A stretch of DNA of 64,000 bases from the NCBI GenBank assembly GCA_002238825.1, contig MPNC01000001.1, forward strand, positions 682,001 to 746,000, read 5' to 3'. Made by a program: the position numbers and the translations under genes. The notes below the pieces were generated by a model. It searched no databases and was not told where the DNA came from. It saw nothing but the letters and a program-made list of their open reading frames with translations. Origin of the DNA: SAR202 cluster bacterium bin87 (GTDB taxonomy: Bacteria; Chloroflexota; Dehalococcoidia; Lucifugimonadales; UBA3495). Positions within the stretch are counted from its first letter, which is position 1, and every line of letters begins with the position of its first letter. Shown here in pieces: positions 16,711 through 25,342 of this stretch.

Positions 16711-17067
16711 TCAGGTCCCCGACCCGGGGGGTGACAGCGGCCCGTGGCCTCGACCGTTGCCGTTACCGTTGCCGCCGGAGTAATCGTCATATCCGGCATT
16801 GCTGAACACCCGGATCTCGGTGCCCTGAAACACGTGGAAGTGGTGCGTGTCGTGTTCGGTACCCACGGTGTTCAGCATGTCAGCGTCGATATCCGAGAGG
16901 ATCTCATCAATCTGCTCTGCGGTAAGGTTGGAATTCACCGCGATGGATACGTGAGCCAGTCCGGGCATGAAGTGGGTGTCGATCCGACCCACCGGTTGTT
17001 CGCCGTCGAGGATGAGATATGCCTCGGACTGGGGCGTGCGAACTTCGCGCTCGTAGTCGAAGGGCAT
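16711..17067 (-). CDS. Small orphan protein with a Gly/Asn-rich tail, linked to proBA
   Basis: I do not recognise this 118-residue protein. It has a compact, probably alpha/beta body (about residues 1-90) with VGRIDTHFMPGLAHVSIAV and the His-rich TEHDTHHFHVF. The low-complexity tail GGNGNGNGRGHGPLSPPGSG has no signal peptide or membrane segment. ATG 17067 is preferred over the start at 17109: it lies 10 bases after the proA stop and has a GAGG-type ribosome site, while the longer form would overlap proA. It is the third gene of a proB-proA operon, which suggests a shared transcript but not a known function. The Gly/Asn tail echoes the linker of the protein at 1-1194. Confidence 0.6.
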   Translation of the reverse strand: MPFDYEREVRTPQSEAYLILDGEQPVGRIDTHFMPGLAHVSIAVNSNLTAEQIDEILSDIDADMLNTVGTEHDTHHFHVFQGTEIRVFSNAGYDDYSGGNGNGNGRGHGPLSPPGSGT

Positions 17068-17077
17068 TGGTCCCGCC

Positions 17078-18349
17078 TCACCCGCGAACCTGACCGTCGC
17101 CGCGGACAATCCACTTGTAGGAAGTCAGCTCACGAACGCCCAGAGGGCCGCGGGCGTGGAATTTTTCGGTGCTGATGCCGACCTCCGCGCCGAAGCCAAA
17201 CTGCGCCCCATCGGTAAACCGCGTGCTGGTGTTGTGGTAGACGGCGGCCGCGTCGACTTCGTTGAGAAACCTTTCGGCGGCCTCGCCGTCCCGGGTGACG
17301 ATGGCTTCAGAGTGGCCAGAGCCGTAGGTCTGGATGTGCTCCAGGGCATCGTCGAGGCTATCCACCACCCTCACGGCGGCAATGAGCGCCAGGAACTCAC
17401 GGCCCCAGTCGTCTTCCTGAGCCGGGATGGTGTTGAATCCGCTGTCGGGGCCGAGGATGGTCAGCGCCCGGTGATCGCAACGCATCTCGACGCCGGCATC
17501 GTTCAACTGGCTGGCGATTCCGGGCAGGCAACGCCCGGCAACCTCGGAATGAACCAGCACGGTGTCCAGCGCGTTGCAAACCGTGGGTCGCTGGACCTTG
17601 GCGTTGTAAACGATGTTGGCGGCCATTTCGGCGTCGGCGTCGCGATCAACGTAGGTATGGCAAACGCCCACGCCGCCGGTCAGCACAGGCATGGTAGCGT
17701 TGGCGCCCACATAGTTGATCAGACCCGAGCCGCCGCGCGGCACAAGCAGGTTGATTTCGTCTCTCATCTGGAGCATGACGTCGACCAATGAGCGGTCAGT
17801 GTCGGCAACGAACTGCACGGCATCGGTTGAAAGACCCGCTTCGCCGATGGCGCGATGAACCAGGTCAACCAGAGCCGTGTTTGATCGCAGGGTCTCTTTG
17901 CCTCCGCGCAGGAGGCAGGCGTTGCCGGACTTGAGGGCGAGCGCGACAATATCGGTGGTGACGTTGGGTCGGCTCTCGTAGATGCTGGCGATGACGCCCA
18001 ACGGAATGCGACGCTTCTGGACGTCCAGGCCGTTGTCCAGCGTGAATCCCTCGATCAGTTCGCCAACCGGGTCCTCGAGGGCGGCGACCCTGCGGACATC
18101 GGCAGCCATGCCGTTCAGTCGGTCGGAATTCAGCAGGAGGCGATCCAGGAAAGCCAGGTCAATGCCGTCGGCCTCCGCGTCCCGGTAATCGGCCTCGTTA
18201 GCTGCCAGGACAGGCCCCGGTTCGGTTTCCAGGGCGTGGGCGATGTTTTCCAGGGCGTGGTTGCGGGTCTCGGCGGGCGTGCGGGCCAGCACGGCAGAGG
18301 CGGCCTGGGCGGCGGCGCCCTGCTTGCGGAGGCGATCAGCGGCGTTCAT
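17078..18349 (-). CDS. proA: Gamma-glutamyl phosphate reductase (ProA)
   Basis: This 423-residue protein catalyses the second step of proline synthesis, NADPH reduction of gamma-glutamyl phosphate to glutamate semialdehyde. Family landmarks are LGVIASIYESRPNV, GNACLLRGGKE, LLVPRGGSGLI, the catalytic Cys in VQRPTVCNALDT, and the end motif GPLGVRELTSYKW. The start is ATG 18349, with GGGAG six bases upstream and a normal family length. The frame extends upstream to 18694, but that part overlaps proB and is not homologous. It follows proB by 32 bp. Confidence 0.95.
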   Translation of the reverse strand: MNAADRLRKQGAAAQAASAVLARTPAETRNHALENIAHALETEPGPVLAANEADYRDAEADGIDLAFLDRLLLNSDRLNGMAADVRRVAALEDPVGELIEGFTLDNGLDVQKRRIPLGVIASIYESRPNVTTDIVALALKSGNACLLRGGKETLRSNTALVDLVHRAIGEAGLSTDAVQFVADTDRSLVDVMLQMRDEINLLVPRGGSGLINYVGANATMPVLTGGVGVCHTYVDRDADAEMAANIVYNAKVQRPTVCNALDTVLVHSEVAGRCLPGIASQLNDAGVEMRCDHRALTILGPDSGFNTIPAQEDDWGREFLALIAAVRVVDSLDDALEHIQTYGSGHSEAIVTRDGEAAERFLNEVDAAAVYHNTSTRFTDGAQFGFGAEVGISTEKFHARGPLGVRELTSYKWIVRGDGQVRG

Positions 18350-18381
18350 TTTTCTCTCCCGTCGCGAATTCCCGATTGCTG

Positions 18382-19572
18382 TCAGAGCAGCACCAGGTTG
18401 TTCCGGTGGATGACTTCCTGGCCGTAATGGTAACCCAGAGTGTCCACTATTCGATCTGAGCGCATCCCCCGGATGCGTCGTACATCGGCAGCCGCGTAGT
18501 TGGCGATACCGCAGGCTACGTGGTGGTCCGCCAGGTCGGATACGTAGATGATGTCGCCGCGACTGAATTCGCCGACAACGTTGCGGACGCCGGCGGGCAG
18601 CAAACTCACCGCGCCCTGACGCAGGGCCGACACGGCGCCGTCGTCCACCACCACCTGGCCCCACACCGTATCGCCCACGCGCGACAGCATCCACCGCTTG
18701 CGAGCTTCAAGCTTGCTCTGGGCCGGCTTGAAGAATGTACCGACGGGTTCCCCGCGGGCAACACCCAGCAGCGCCCCCGGGTTGCGCCCGCGGCAGATGG
18801 CCATGGCGATACCGGAAGTAGTGACCAGACTCGCGGCGTGGAGCTTGGTGGGCATGCCGCCGCGCGCCCAGGCGTTTCGGTGCTCGCCGGCCATGGCAAA
18901 CACGTTTTCATCCACGGAGTCAACCGCTTCAATGCGGGTGGCCGTGGGATCCGAGCCGGGGTCTGCCGTGTATAGACCGTCCACGTCCGACAGGATTATG
19001 AGCAGGTCTGCGTCAATCAAGGCGGCGATCAGCGACGAAAGACGATCGTTGTCTCCGAATACCTCGCCGATTTCGTCTGTGGCGACAACGTCGTTCTCGT
19101 TGACGATGGGGACTACGCCGAGATCGAGCAGGGACAGCAGGGTGTTGCGCACGTTGAGGTATGACTGGCGTTGGGAGAGGTCGTGGAGGGTGAGAAGCAC
19201 CTGGGCAACGCCAATGTCGTGACTGGCGAACAGGTCGGCATAGGTATGCATCAGCCGGCTCTGACCCAACGCGGCGAAGACCTGCCGGGTGGGAATATCC
19301 GGAATAGCGGGCGTCTCGGCGGCAGATTGGCGGCCGGCAGCTACCGCCCCCGAGGTGACCAGGAGCATTTGAGCCTCATCCACTGCGTGGAGCTGGGCAA
19401 TTTGGGCCACCAGGTCGCGCATGACGTTGAGGTCCAGCGCATCGCCCGCTTCTCCGGTGAGCACGCTGGTGCCGGCCTTGACCACAATCCGATGGTAGGG
19501 AGATGCGTCCCCGCCCTCAGCGGACTCAAGCGATAACGTGGCGGGGTCGGTCGTGTGCCGCGATATTGACAT
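18382..19572 (-). CDS. proB: Glutamate 5-kinase with C-terminal PUA domain (ProB)
   Basis: This 396-residue enzyme phosphorylates glutamate as the first and usually proline-inhibited step of proline synthesis. The amino-acid kinase domain shows IVVKAGTSVLTG (about 29-40), LLVTSGAVAAGR, VPIVNENDVVATDE and ILSDVDGLYTADP. The PUA domain begins near residue 300 (VWGQVVVDDGAVSALRQG). The N-terminus is about 25 residues longer than usual, so a later start is possible, but ATG 19572 fits a promoter about 40 nt upstream. It leads the proB-proA-orphan operon. proC is not in the window. Confidence 0.93.
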   Translation of the reverse strand: MSISRHTTDPATLSLESAEGGDASPYHRIVVKAGTSVLTGEAGDALDLNVMRDLVAQIAQLHAVDEAQMLLVTSGAVAAGRQSAAETPAIPDIPTRQVFAALGQSRLMHTYADLFASHDIGVAQVLLTLHDLSQRQSYLNVRNTLLSLLDLGVVPIVNENDVVATDEIGEVFGDNDRLSSLIAALIDADLLIILSDVDGLYTADPGSDPTATRIEAVDSVDENVFAMAGEHRNAWARGGMPTKLHAASLVTTSGIAMAICRGRNPGALLGVARGEPVGTFFKPAQSKLEARKRWMLSRVGDTVWGQVVVDDGAVSALRQGAVSLLPAGVRNVVGEFSRGDIIYVSDLADHHVACGIANYAAADVRRIRGMRSDRIVDTLGYHYGQEVIHRNNLVLL

Positions 19573-19608
19573 CGAAAAGGTCCGGTTATCTCGTGGAGGG
19601 CTCGCTGA

Positions 19609-19617
19609 ATTATATCA
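19609..19617 (-). promoter_or_regulatory. Extended -10 promoter of proBA
   Basis: TGATATAAT on the minus strand is an extended -10 with a perfect TATAAT, about 37 bases before ATG 19572. It resembles the TGATACAAT boxes at 8.2-8.3 kb. No good -35 box is visible. Confidence 0.5.
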
Positions 19618-19780
19618 CCCGGCCATGTCTATCCGTTCGGAACACCCTCGCGTTCGGGGTCGGCGGCGTCGGTTCGCCGCCGAACGGTTTCGAACCCAGG
19701 GTACCGGGCGTCCAACATCCAGCCCACTGCTCAAGCCGCTGCTAGGGTATCCGCATGCGGTTGCCCGACGACTGTGCGCT

Positions 19781-19809
19781 TGGACACGGCGAGTTAACAA
19801 GCGTACAAT
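19781..19809 (+). promoter_or_regulatory. Sigma-70-type promoter of mfd
   Basis: TGGACA (19781-19786) and TACAAT (19804-19809) are 17 bp apart, the same layout as the transketolase promoter. The predicted start is near 19816, about 67 nt before ATG 19883. Confidence 0.62.
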
Positions 19810-19882
19810 TTTTGCGCGGGGCTGGCCCATGGTCAGTCCCGTATCGGCGTGTGAAGAACCACCACCATGGCCTGGGTGAACA

Positions 19883-22800
19883 ATGGCGCTAACCGGATTG
19901 CTTTCGCTGTTTGCAACACAACCGAGGATGCGGCGGCATCTGCGGAACGTGGATCGTCCGGGCCCGAGCGGGCCCCTGGCAATCGATGGCGACCACCAGG
20001 CGGTTTACGTCGGCGCTCTCTGGCAACTACAACAGCGACCCGTGGTGGTGATCACCCCCCGCCTGGAGGACGCCCGGCGACTTCACGACCAACTTTCGGA
20101 ATACCTGGGTGACGAAGCGCCCGTGCACCTGTTACCAGAACCGGAAGTGCTGGCTTTCGAACGATTGGCGGTCGATGGGCGAACCGGGAACCAGCGACTG
20201 TCCGCGCTGGTGGCGTTGGCTAGCTACGACGCGTCGTCCGCCGACGGTGCGATACCGCTGGTGGTGACGTCGCTGGCTTCGGCGCTCAGATTGACGTTGC
20301 CGCCGGAGGTGGCAACCGGGCGACACCCCGCCGTGAACAACGCTCACGAACTGACCCGGGGACAGCGGATCGGGTCGGTAGACTCGTTGCTGGCCGCATG
20401 GGTTGAACTCGGCTACCAACGGGAGCCGCAGGTAGAGATCCCCGGAACGTTCAGCCTGCGTGGAGGAATACTCGACGTTTTTCCGACCGACGCGGGTTTG
20501 CCCTACCGGGTGGAACTTTGGGACGACGAAATCGACACCATCCGGCGATTCGATCCTGAAACCCAGCGATCAGTGGGCGATGCCGACCGTATCAGCATCG
20601 TGGCGGCGCGGGAGCAGCTGCCCGAGTTGAGCGACACCGCATGGTTCGACGAACGACGGGCCAGGATAGATCTGAGCGCGTGCAACGGTGGGACGATCGC
20701 GAGGTTTCAGGAAGAACTGGCGCATTTGCTGACCGAACCCAACCCGGAAACCCTTGCGTTCTACAACGGGTTCCTCAACCGGCATACCCTGGCCGATTAC
20801 CTTCCGGCTGACACCATCGTTGTGATGGACCGGCCCAACCGTTTGTCCGGGGAAGCGGAGGAGCAGGAGGCCAAGTACGAGCAGCAGCGGACCAGCCGCC
20901 AGGACCGTGGGGAACTCCCCTACGGTTTTCCGTCGCCCTCCACCGAGTGGCTCCGGATGTCCGAAAAGATGCACGCCGCCGGTACAACCACCGTAAGCAT
21001 GGAGCGTTGGGGCACCGAGGACACGCCGACTATTTTGCAATCGTTGCCCGATCAGAGCGCGGGTTTGGACTTTTTCACCAGGGACGTCGCGGAGAGGGTG
21101 ACTCAGGGCGGAGCGGTGGTAGCCGTGACACAACACGCGGCTCGGTTGGTTCAGGTTCTGGAGGAGGCCGGGGTCGCTGCAACGTTGGAAGACAGCCTGC
21201 GGATCCGCCCCCGCGCCGACCGGGTCCAGGTACTGACCGGGGCGCTGAGTCGCGGCTGGCAGACCGAGGCGACGGACAACGAACCTGCAGTGGCGGTTTA
21301 CAGCGACGCCGAGCTGTTCGGCACCGTGAAACGGAGGAGCTACCGCCCGTCCCGCACCCGACGTGACCTGGGTGATGCGGTGGCCCTGGGAGACCTGGTC
21401 CCGGGCAGCTTCGTGGTCCACATCGACCACGGAGTCGCCAAGTTTGTTGGCACCACTCACCTGGAGTCCACGGGCGACGACCGCGAGTACCTGGTGCTGG
21501 AATACGCCGAGGACGACCGGCTCTACGTTCCCACCGAGCAGTTGGACCGGCTGGGGGCGTACGTGGCCGCCACCGACCAGCCGCCAACGCTCACCCGGTT
21601 GGGCGGGAGCGAGTGGCAAAGGATCAAGGACCGAGCCAAGGGCGCCGCCAGGGAGATCGCCCAAGAATTGCTCCGGCTCTACGCAATCCGTGAAACCGTG
21701 AGTGGACATCGTTTCGGCCCGGACGCGACCTGGCAGCGGGACCTGGAAGACTCGTTCCCGTACCAGGAAACGCCAGATCAGATGCAGGCCATCGACGAAG
21801 TCAAGAACGACATGGAGGCCGACAAGCCCATGGACCGCCTGATTTGTGGCGACGTTGGCTACGGCAAGACCGAAGTCGCCCTGCGGGCGGCCTTCAAGAC
21901 GGTCAACGAGGGCATGCAGGTGGCGGTGCTGGTGCCCACCACGGTGCTGGCCCAGCAACACTACGCTACCTTCGCCGAACGGCTTGCCCCCTATCCGGTG
22001 AAGGTCGAGGTGCTGAGCCGGTTCCGGACTCACAAAGAGCAGGACGAGGTGGTGGAAGCGGCAAAGTCCGGCATGGTCGACATCGTGATCGGAACACACC
22101 GCATCCTGCAAAAGGACATGGGGTTCAAAAACTTGGGGCTCGTGATTATCGACGAGGAACACCGGTTCGGGGTTGCGCACAAAGAACGCCTGAAGCAGAT
22201 GCGCGCCGAGGTGGACGTGATGACGTTGAGCGCGACACCCATTCCGCGCACGCTGCACATGGCGCTTGCCGGCGTGCGGGACATGAGCGTGATCCACACC
22301 CCGCCGGAGGCCCGGTTGCCGGTCAAGACCTTCGTATCCGAAGACAGCGCGGAACCGGTGCGCGAGGCGATTCTGCGGGAGTTGGAGCGGGACGGCCAGG
22401 TGTTCTTCCTGCACAACCGGGTCCGCACGATCCACAGCGTAGCGGATGAACTCGCGAAGCTCGTACCAGAAGCCCGGTTCGCGGTGGGGCATGGTCAGAT
22501 GCCGGAAACGGAGCTGGAAGAGGTGATGGTGGCATTCGCCAACCGGGACGCGGACGTGCTGGTTTGCACCACCATCATTGAGTCGGGGCTGGACATGCCC
22601 AACGTGAATACGATAATCATCGATCGGGCGGACCGGTTCGGCCTGGCCCAGTTGTACCAGCTGCGCGGCCGGGTTGGCCGCGGAGACCACCGGGCCTACG
22701 CCTACCTGCTATTGCCGGACAGCCAGGAAATCACTGAGGCGGCCAGCAAGCGCATCCACGCCATCCTGGACGCCAATGAACTGGGAGCCGGGTTTCGCAT

Positions 22801-23524
22801 CGCCATGCGCGATCTGGAAATCCGTGGCGCGGGGAACCTTTTGGGCGCCGACCAGAGCGGTCAGATCCACGCGGTTGGACTCAACCTGTACTCCGAGTTG
22901 CTCAACCAGGCGGTGCAGGACCTGGCTAATCGCGATCCGGGCGAGACCAGCGCAGAGGCGCAGCCCCCGCCGCGCATAGATCTGCAGCTGCCGGCGTTCA
23001 TACCGCCGGGCTATATAGAGCACATGCCGGCCCGGCTGGCTTTCTACCAGCGACTGTCCAACATCACCGATCGCTCGCAGATCGCAGCGGTTCAATCCGA
23101 TATGGAAGACCGGTTCGGCCCGGTGCCTCAAGAAGTGAGTCACTTGCTGGCGATTACCGAGTTGCGTTGCCTGGGGTCGACAGCGGGGGTCGAGTCTATT
23201 GCCACCAGCAGTGACGGGATCATCACCGTGGTGTTCCGGCATCCAGTGGGCGACGCGCGGCAGGCCTTGCAGAACAAGATGGGGCCGGGGATCCGGGTCG
23301 GCCGGCGTGATATGGAAGTGCGGACGGCGGGCGACACCGATTTCGGTATGGCGCGGTTGGGTCGCGCACTGCGCCGGGTGGCCTCGTTCGTCGACGAGAT
23401 GCGAGCGGCAATGGAGGAAGCGGCGGCAGACTCGGCGCAGCCGGCGATCCCTGCTGCCCCCGAAGCGCCTTCACGGAACCGGAGACGGCGACGGCCGGCG
23501 AGACAGCCGGTCGCCGCCGACTGA
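19883..23524 (+). CDS. mfd: Transcription-repair coupling factor Mfd
   Basis: This 1213-residue translocase removes RNA polymerase stalled at lesions and recruits UvrA. The order is an N-terminal UvrB-like region (about 1-350, including GGILDVFPTDAGLPYRVELWDDEID in parts), the RNA polymerase-interacting CarD-like domain near 495-570 (LGDLVPGSFVVHIDHGVAKF), then the RecG-like motor. Walker A GDVGYGKT is near residue 655, the DEEH box IIDEEHRFG follows, and motif VI LYQLRGRVGRGDHRAYAY is also visible. A TRCF C-terminal domain (D7) spans about 1030-1150. A charged Arg-rich tail follows. Length is slightly above E. coli Mfd (1148). It has its own promoter. Confidence 0.97.
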   Translation: MALTGLLSLFATQPRMRRHLRNVDRPGPSGPLAIDGDHQAVYVGALWQLQQRPVVVITPRLEDARRLHDQLSEYLGDEAPVHLLPEPEVLAFERLAVDGRTGNQRLSALVALASYDASSADGAIPLVVTSLASALRLTLPPEVATGRHPAVNNAHELTRGQRIGSVDSLLAAWVELGYQREPQVEIPGTFSLRGGILDVFPTDAGLPYRVELWDDEIDTIRRFDPETQRSVGDADRISIVAAREQLPELSDTAWFDERRARIDLSACNGGTIARFQEELAHLLTEPNPETLAFYNGFLNRHTLADYLPADTIVVMDRPNRLSGEAEEQEAKYEQQRTSRQDRGELPYGFPSPSTEWLRMSEKMHAAGTTTVSMERWGTEDTPTILQSLPDQSAGLDFFTRDVAERVTQGGAVVAVTQHAARLVQVLEEAGVAATLEDSLRIRPRADRVQVLTGALSRGWQTEATDNEPAVAVYSDAELFGTVKRRSYRPSRTRRDLGDAVALGDLVPGSFVVHIDHGVAKFVGTTHLESTGDDREYLVLEYAEDDRLYVPTEQLDRLGAYVAATDQPPTLTRLGGSEWQRIKDRAKGAAREIAQELLRLYAIRETVSGHRFGPDATWQRDLEDSFPYQETPDQMQAIDEVKNDMEADKPMDRLICGDVGYGKTEVALRAAFKTVNEGMQVAVLVPTTVLAQQHYATFAERLAPYPVKVEVLSRFRTHKEQDEVVEAAKSGMVDIVIGTHRILQKDMGFKNLGLVIIDEEHRFGVAHKERLKQMRAEVDVMTLSATPIPRTLHMALAGVRDMSVIHTPPEARLPVKTFVSEDSAEPVREAILRELERDGQVFFLHNRVRTIHSVADELAKLVPEARFAVGHGQMPETELEEVMVAFANRDADVLVCTTIIESGLDMPNVNTIIIDRADRFGLAQLYQLRGRVGRGDHRAYAYLLLPDSQEITEAASKRIHAILDANELGAGFRIAMRDLEIRGAGNLLGADQSGQIHAVGLNLYSELLNQAVQDLANRDPGETSAEAQPPPRIDLQLPAFIPPGYIEHMPARLAFYQRLSNITDRSQIAAVQSDMEDRFGPVPQEVSHLLAITELRCLGSTAGVESIATSSDGIITVVFRHPVGDARQALQNKMGPGIRVGRRDMEVRTAGDTDFGMARLGRALRRVASFVDEMRAAMEEAAADSAQPAIPAAPEAPSRNRRRRRPARQPVAAD

Positions 23525-23527
23525 CCG

Positions 23528-25144
23528 CTACTCGCTGGCCGCGGGCTCCATGTCCGCGGCCGCCCCGACCTCGTTTCGGCGTCGCCGGCGACGCCGGAGG
23601 GCCAGCACAAGGGCAACGATCGCGATCACCACCAGCACCGCGGCGCTAACTACCCCGGCCAGAATCATCCACAGCGTGGAATAGTCTTCCGGCGTGGCAA
23701 CGGAGAAGTTCAGGCGAGCGTTTGGAGCGGCCGCAGACGGGTTCTGCCCGACGGCGTTGTAGTCCCAATGCTGCAGCTCGCCCAATTCGGCGGCGTAATC
23801 CATAACGGAACGCAGGTCGGACGCTTTGACGATCAGTTCCATGCTGACCCGATGTCGGTCTCGGTTTTGGAACTCATTCCAGTGTTCCACAAACCCGCCC
23901 CGGCTCTCAGCCTGGGCACGTACCTTCTCCGCGACTCCGGTGGGATCGGAGGAGTCCAGGGACATGGAAGCGCCGAGTTCCACGTCGGAGCGGATGCCCA
24001 ACGTGAGGCGCGCGTTGGCCACTTCGTTGAGCGGCGTGGGTCCAACCGAGCTGAGCTGCCTACCCGAGGGAGCGCCGAGAGTGGCGGCGTAGTCCATCAG
24101 ACCGGCAAGGTCAGCCGGTTTCACGAAAACGGTCAGGTCAACGATCCGGCCGCTTCCTTCGTCAAACTCACGCTTTTCGCCGATGTAACCCCCGAGAGCT
24201 TCCACCCGGGCGATCACGGAATCGGCCGTGGATGACGGGTCATCTACGGACAGTTGCAGGGATCCCACTGGCGGATCGGCAGCGTACTGAGCGGGCAAGC
24301 GCAGGTTGACCGTAATTAGCGAAGTGGCGACGCGGCCAGTGAGATCGCGCTGCGTCGCTTCGACGTGCTCGATGTCGGAACGGACCTCCGCGATGCGCTG
24401 CTCGATCTGGATGATGTCCTCCACCGTGGGCGCGTTTTCCAGCAGCGTGACGAGCCGTTCCTCCTGGGCGTACCAGGCGGTGAGCCGAGCCTCGTTGTCG
24501 ATCAGTCTTTCGGTCACGTCCGTCGAGGAGACCCCTTCGTCGGTGACGCGCCCCATCCCACGCAGGGAGTCGAGGCCGTTATTGAGCCGGTCCGCCGGCA
24601 CTCGAATCCGCACGGTAGCGGAACGGTATCCGGCTTCGCCATAGACTTCGGAGGATTCGACCCACCCTCCACCCTGAGCAGCCAAAGCCTCGACCTGGCG
24701 GACCATCGCGTCGATGTTGGTGACTTCGAGGCTCATCCACGATTCCACGATCAGCTTTCGCGCGGTTTGCGATTGCACCGATTGCGAGGATGCACCATCC
24801 AGCGATTCCTTTCCAGTGCGGCCCACGGCAGCAGCCGGCGCGGCGGGTGCCGCTTGCTGCTGCGAGGCCGGTTGGGGAACAGCAGTCGCGGCGGCGGCGG
24901 CACCGCTGGCCTGTCGGCCGAACCGATCGGCGCCATCGGAGCCGGCCGGGCCAGGTGCGCCCGGTGGGCCCGACCGTTGCTGGGCGGACTCCGGGGCGGA
25001 GGCGAAGTCATCAGCATAATATAGCGCTTCCGTCATCGCCGGTGCCGCCGGCGACTCGGCCGCCCCACCGCAGGCGAGCGCGAACACCGCTAAGACCAGC
25101 ATCAGTGTGGGAATCCAGGTCCTTCTAAGGTTACGGATACGCAT
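23528..25144 (-). CDS. DUF4349-domain lipoprotein with C-terminal membrane anchor
   Basis: This 538-residue envelope protein starts with a lipoprotein signal, LMLVLAVFALACGG, with the lipobox Cys near residue 25. A Pro/Ala/Gln-rich linker follows (about 30-115). The DUF4349 region shows MSLEVTNIDAMVRQVEALAAQGGGW, VRIRVPADRLNNGLDSLRGMG and EDIIQIEQRIAEVRSDIE in short blocks, and two or three related copies continue to about 490. Near 500 is a membrane helix (LWMILAGVVSAAVLVVIAIV) followed by RRRRRR. The function of DUF4349 proteins is unknown. The ATG at 25144 is chosen because the signal peptide starts there; the longer frame runs across the tRNA-Pro region. It converges with mfd, with only three bases between the stop codons. 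Confidence 0.8.
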   Translation of the reverse strand: MRIRNLRRTWIPTLMLVLAVFALACGGAAESPAAPAMTEALYYADDFASAPESAQQRSGPPGAPGPAGSDGADRFGRQASGAAAAATAVPQPASQQQAAPAAPAAAVGRTGKESLDGASSQSVQSQTARKLIVESWMSLEVTNIDAMVRQVEALAAQGGGWVESSEVYGEAGYRSATVRIRVPADRLNNGLDSLRGMGRVTDEGVSSTDVTERLIDNEARLTAWYAQEERLVTLLENAPTVEDIIQIEQRIAEVRSDIEHVEATQRDLTGRVATSLITVNLRLPAQYAADPPVGSLQLSVDDPSSTADSVIARVEALGGYIGEKREFDEGSGRIVDLTVFVKPADLAGLMDYAATLGAPSGRQLSSVGPTPLNEVANARLTLGIRSDVELGASMSLDSSDPTGVAEKVRAQAESRGGFVEHWNEFQNRDRHRVSMELIVKASDLRSVMDYAAELGELQHWDYNAVGQNPSAAAPNARLNFSVATPEDYSTLWMILAGVVSAAVLVVIAIVALVLALRRRRRRRNEVGAAADMEPAASE

Positions 25145-25218
25145 GTCAACAGCCCCCTTGCAACTGCCCATCATACGGAACAGCGCCACCAGCGGTTTGC
25201 GGGGCGGCCCTGCGGGTA

Positions 25219-25227
25219 TGCTACAAT
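25219..25227 (+). promoter_or_regulatory. Extended -10 promoter of tRNA-Pro
   Basis: TGCTACAAT is an extended -10 box ending 11 bases before the mature 5' end of the tRNA. Confidence 0.5.
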
Positions 25228-25238
25228 TTGAACATAGT

Positions 25239-25314
25239 CGGGGTGTAGCGCAGTGGCTAGCGCGCCACGTTCGGGACGTGGAGGTCGGTGGTTCGAATCC
25301 ACTCACCCCGACCA
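25239..25314 (+). tRNA. tRNA-Pro (CGG)
   Basis: The acceptor stem CGGGGTG pairs with CACCCCG, the D stem GCGC with GCGC, and the anticodon stem CCACG with CGTGG. The loop TTCGGGA puts anticodon CGG at 25272-25274. The T loop is GGTTCGAATCC and the 3' CCA is encoded. It sits between the DUF4349 gene and the FAD-linked oxidase. Confidence 0.95.
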
Positions 25315-25342
25315 TTATTTTTGCCCGAACAGGAGGGACGCG

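Larger units (their letters stand above)
19573..19882. other. Divergent intergenic region between proB and mfd, with a palindrome
   Basis: This 310-bp region has no gene. It contains the minus-strand promoter of proB (19609-19617) and the plus-strand promoter of mfd (19781-19809). Between them, at 19670-19687, is the inverted repeat CGGTTCGCCGCCGAACGG, overlapping a 9-bp hairpin at 19660-19683. A near-identical palindrome occurs at 34182-34198 in another divergent region. Confidence 0.5.

Noticed and set aside
18350-18694. N-terminal extension of ProA
   Set aside because: It overlaps proB, is Arg/Gly-rich shadow sequence, and ATG 18349 has a good ribosome site and normal length.
20570-22690. 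Minus-strand 706-residue ORF opposite mfd
   Set aside because: Mfd is unmistakable on the plus strand; the reverse frame is a high-GC shadow with no recognisable motif. The same applies to the long antisense ORFs at 2802-4358, 29150-30913, 46263-47651, 47793-48977, 49592-51031 and 53999-55663.
25253-25342. Longer N-terminus for the FAD-linked oxidase
   Set aside because: It reads through tRNA-Pro; AGGAGG and the homology support ATG 25343.
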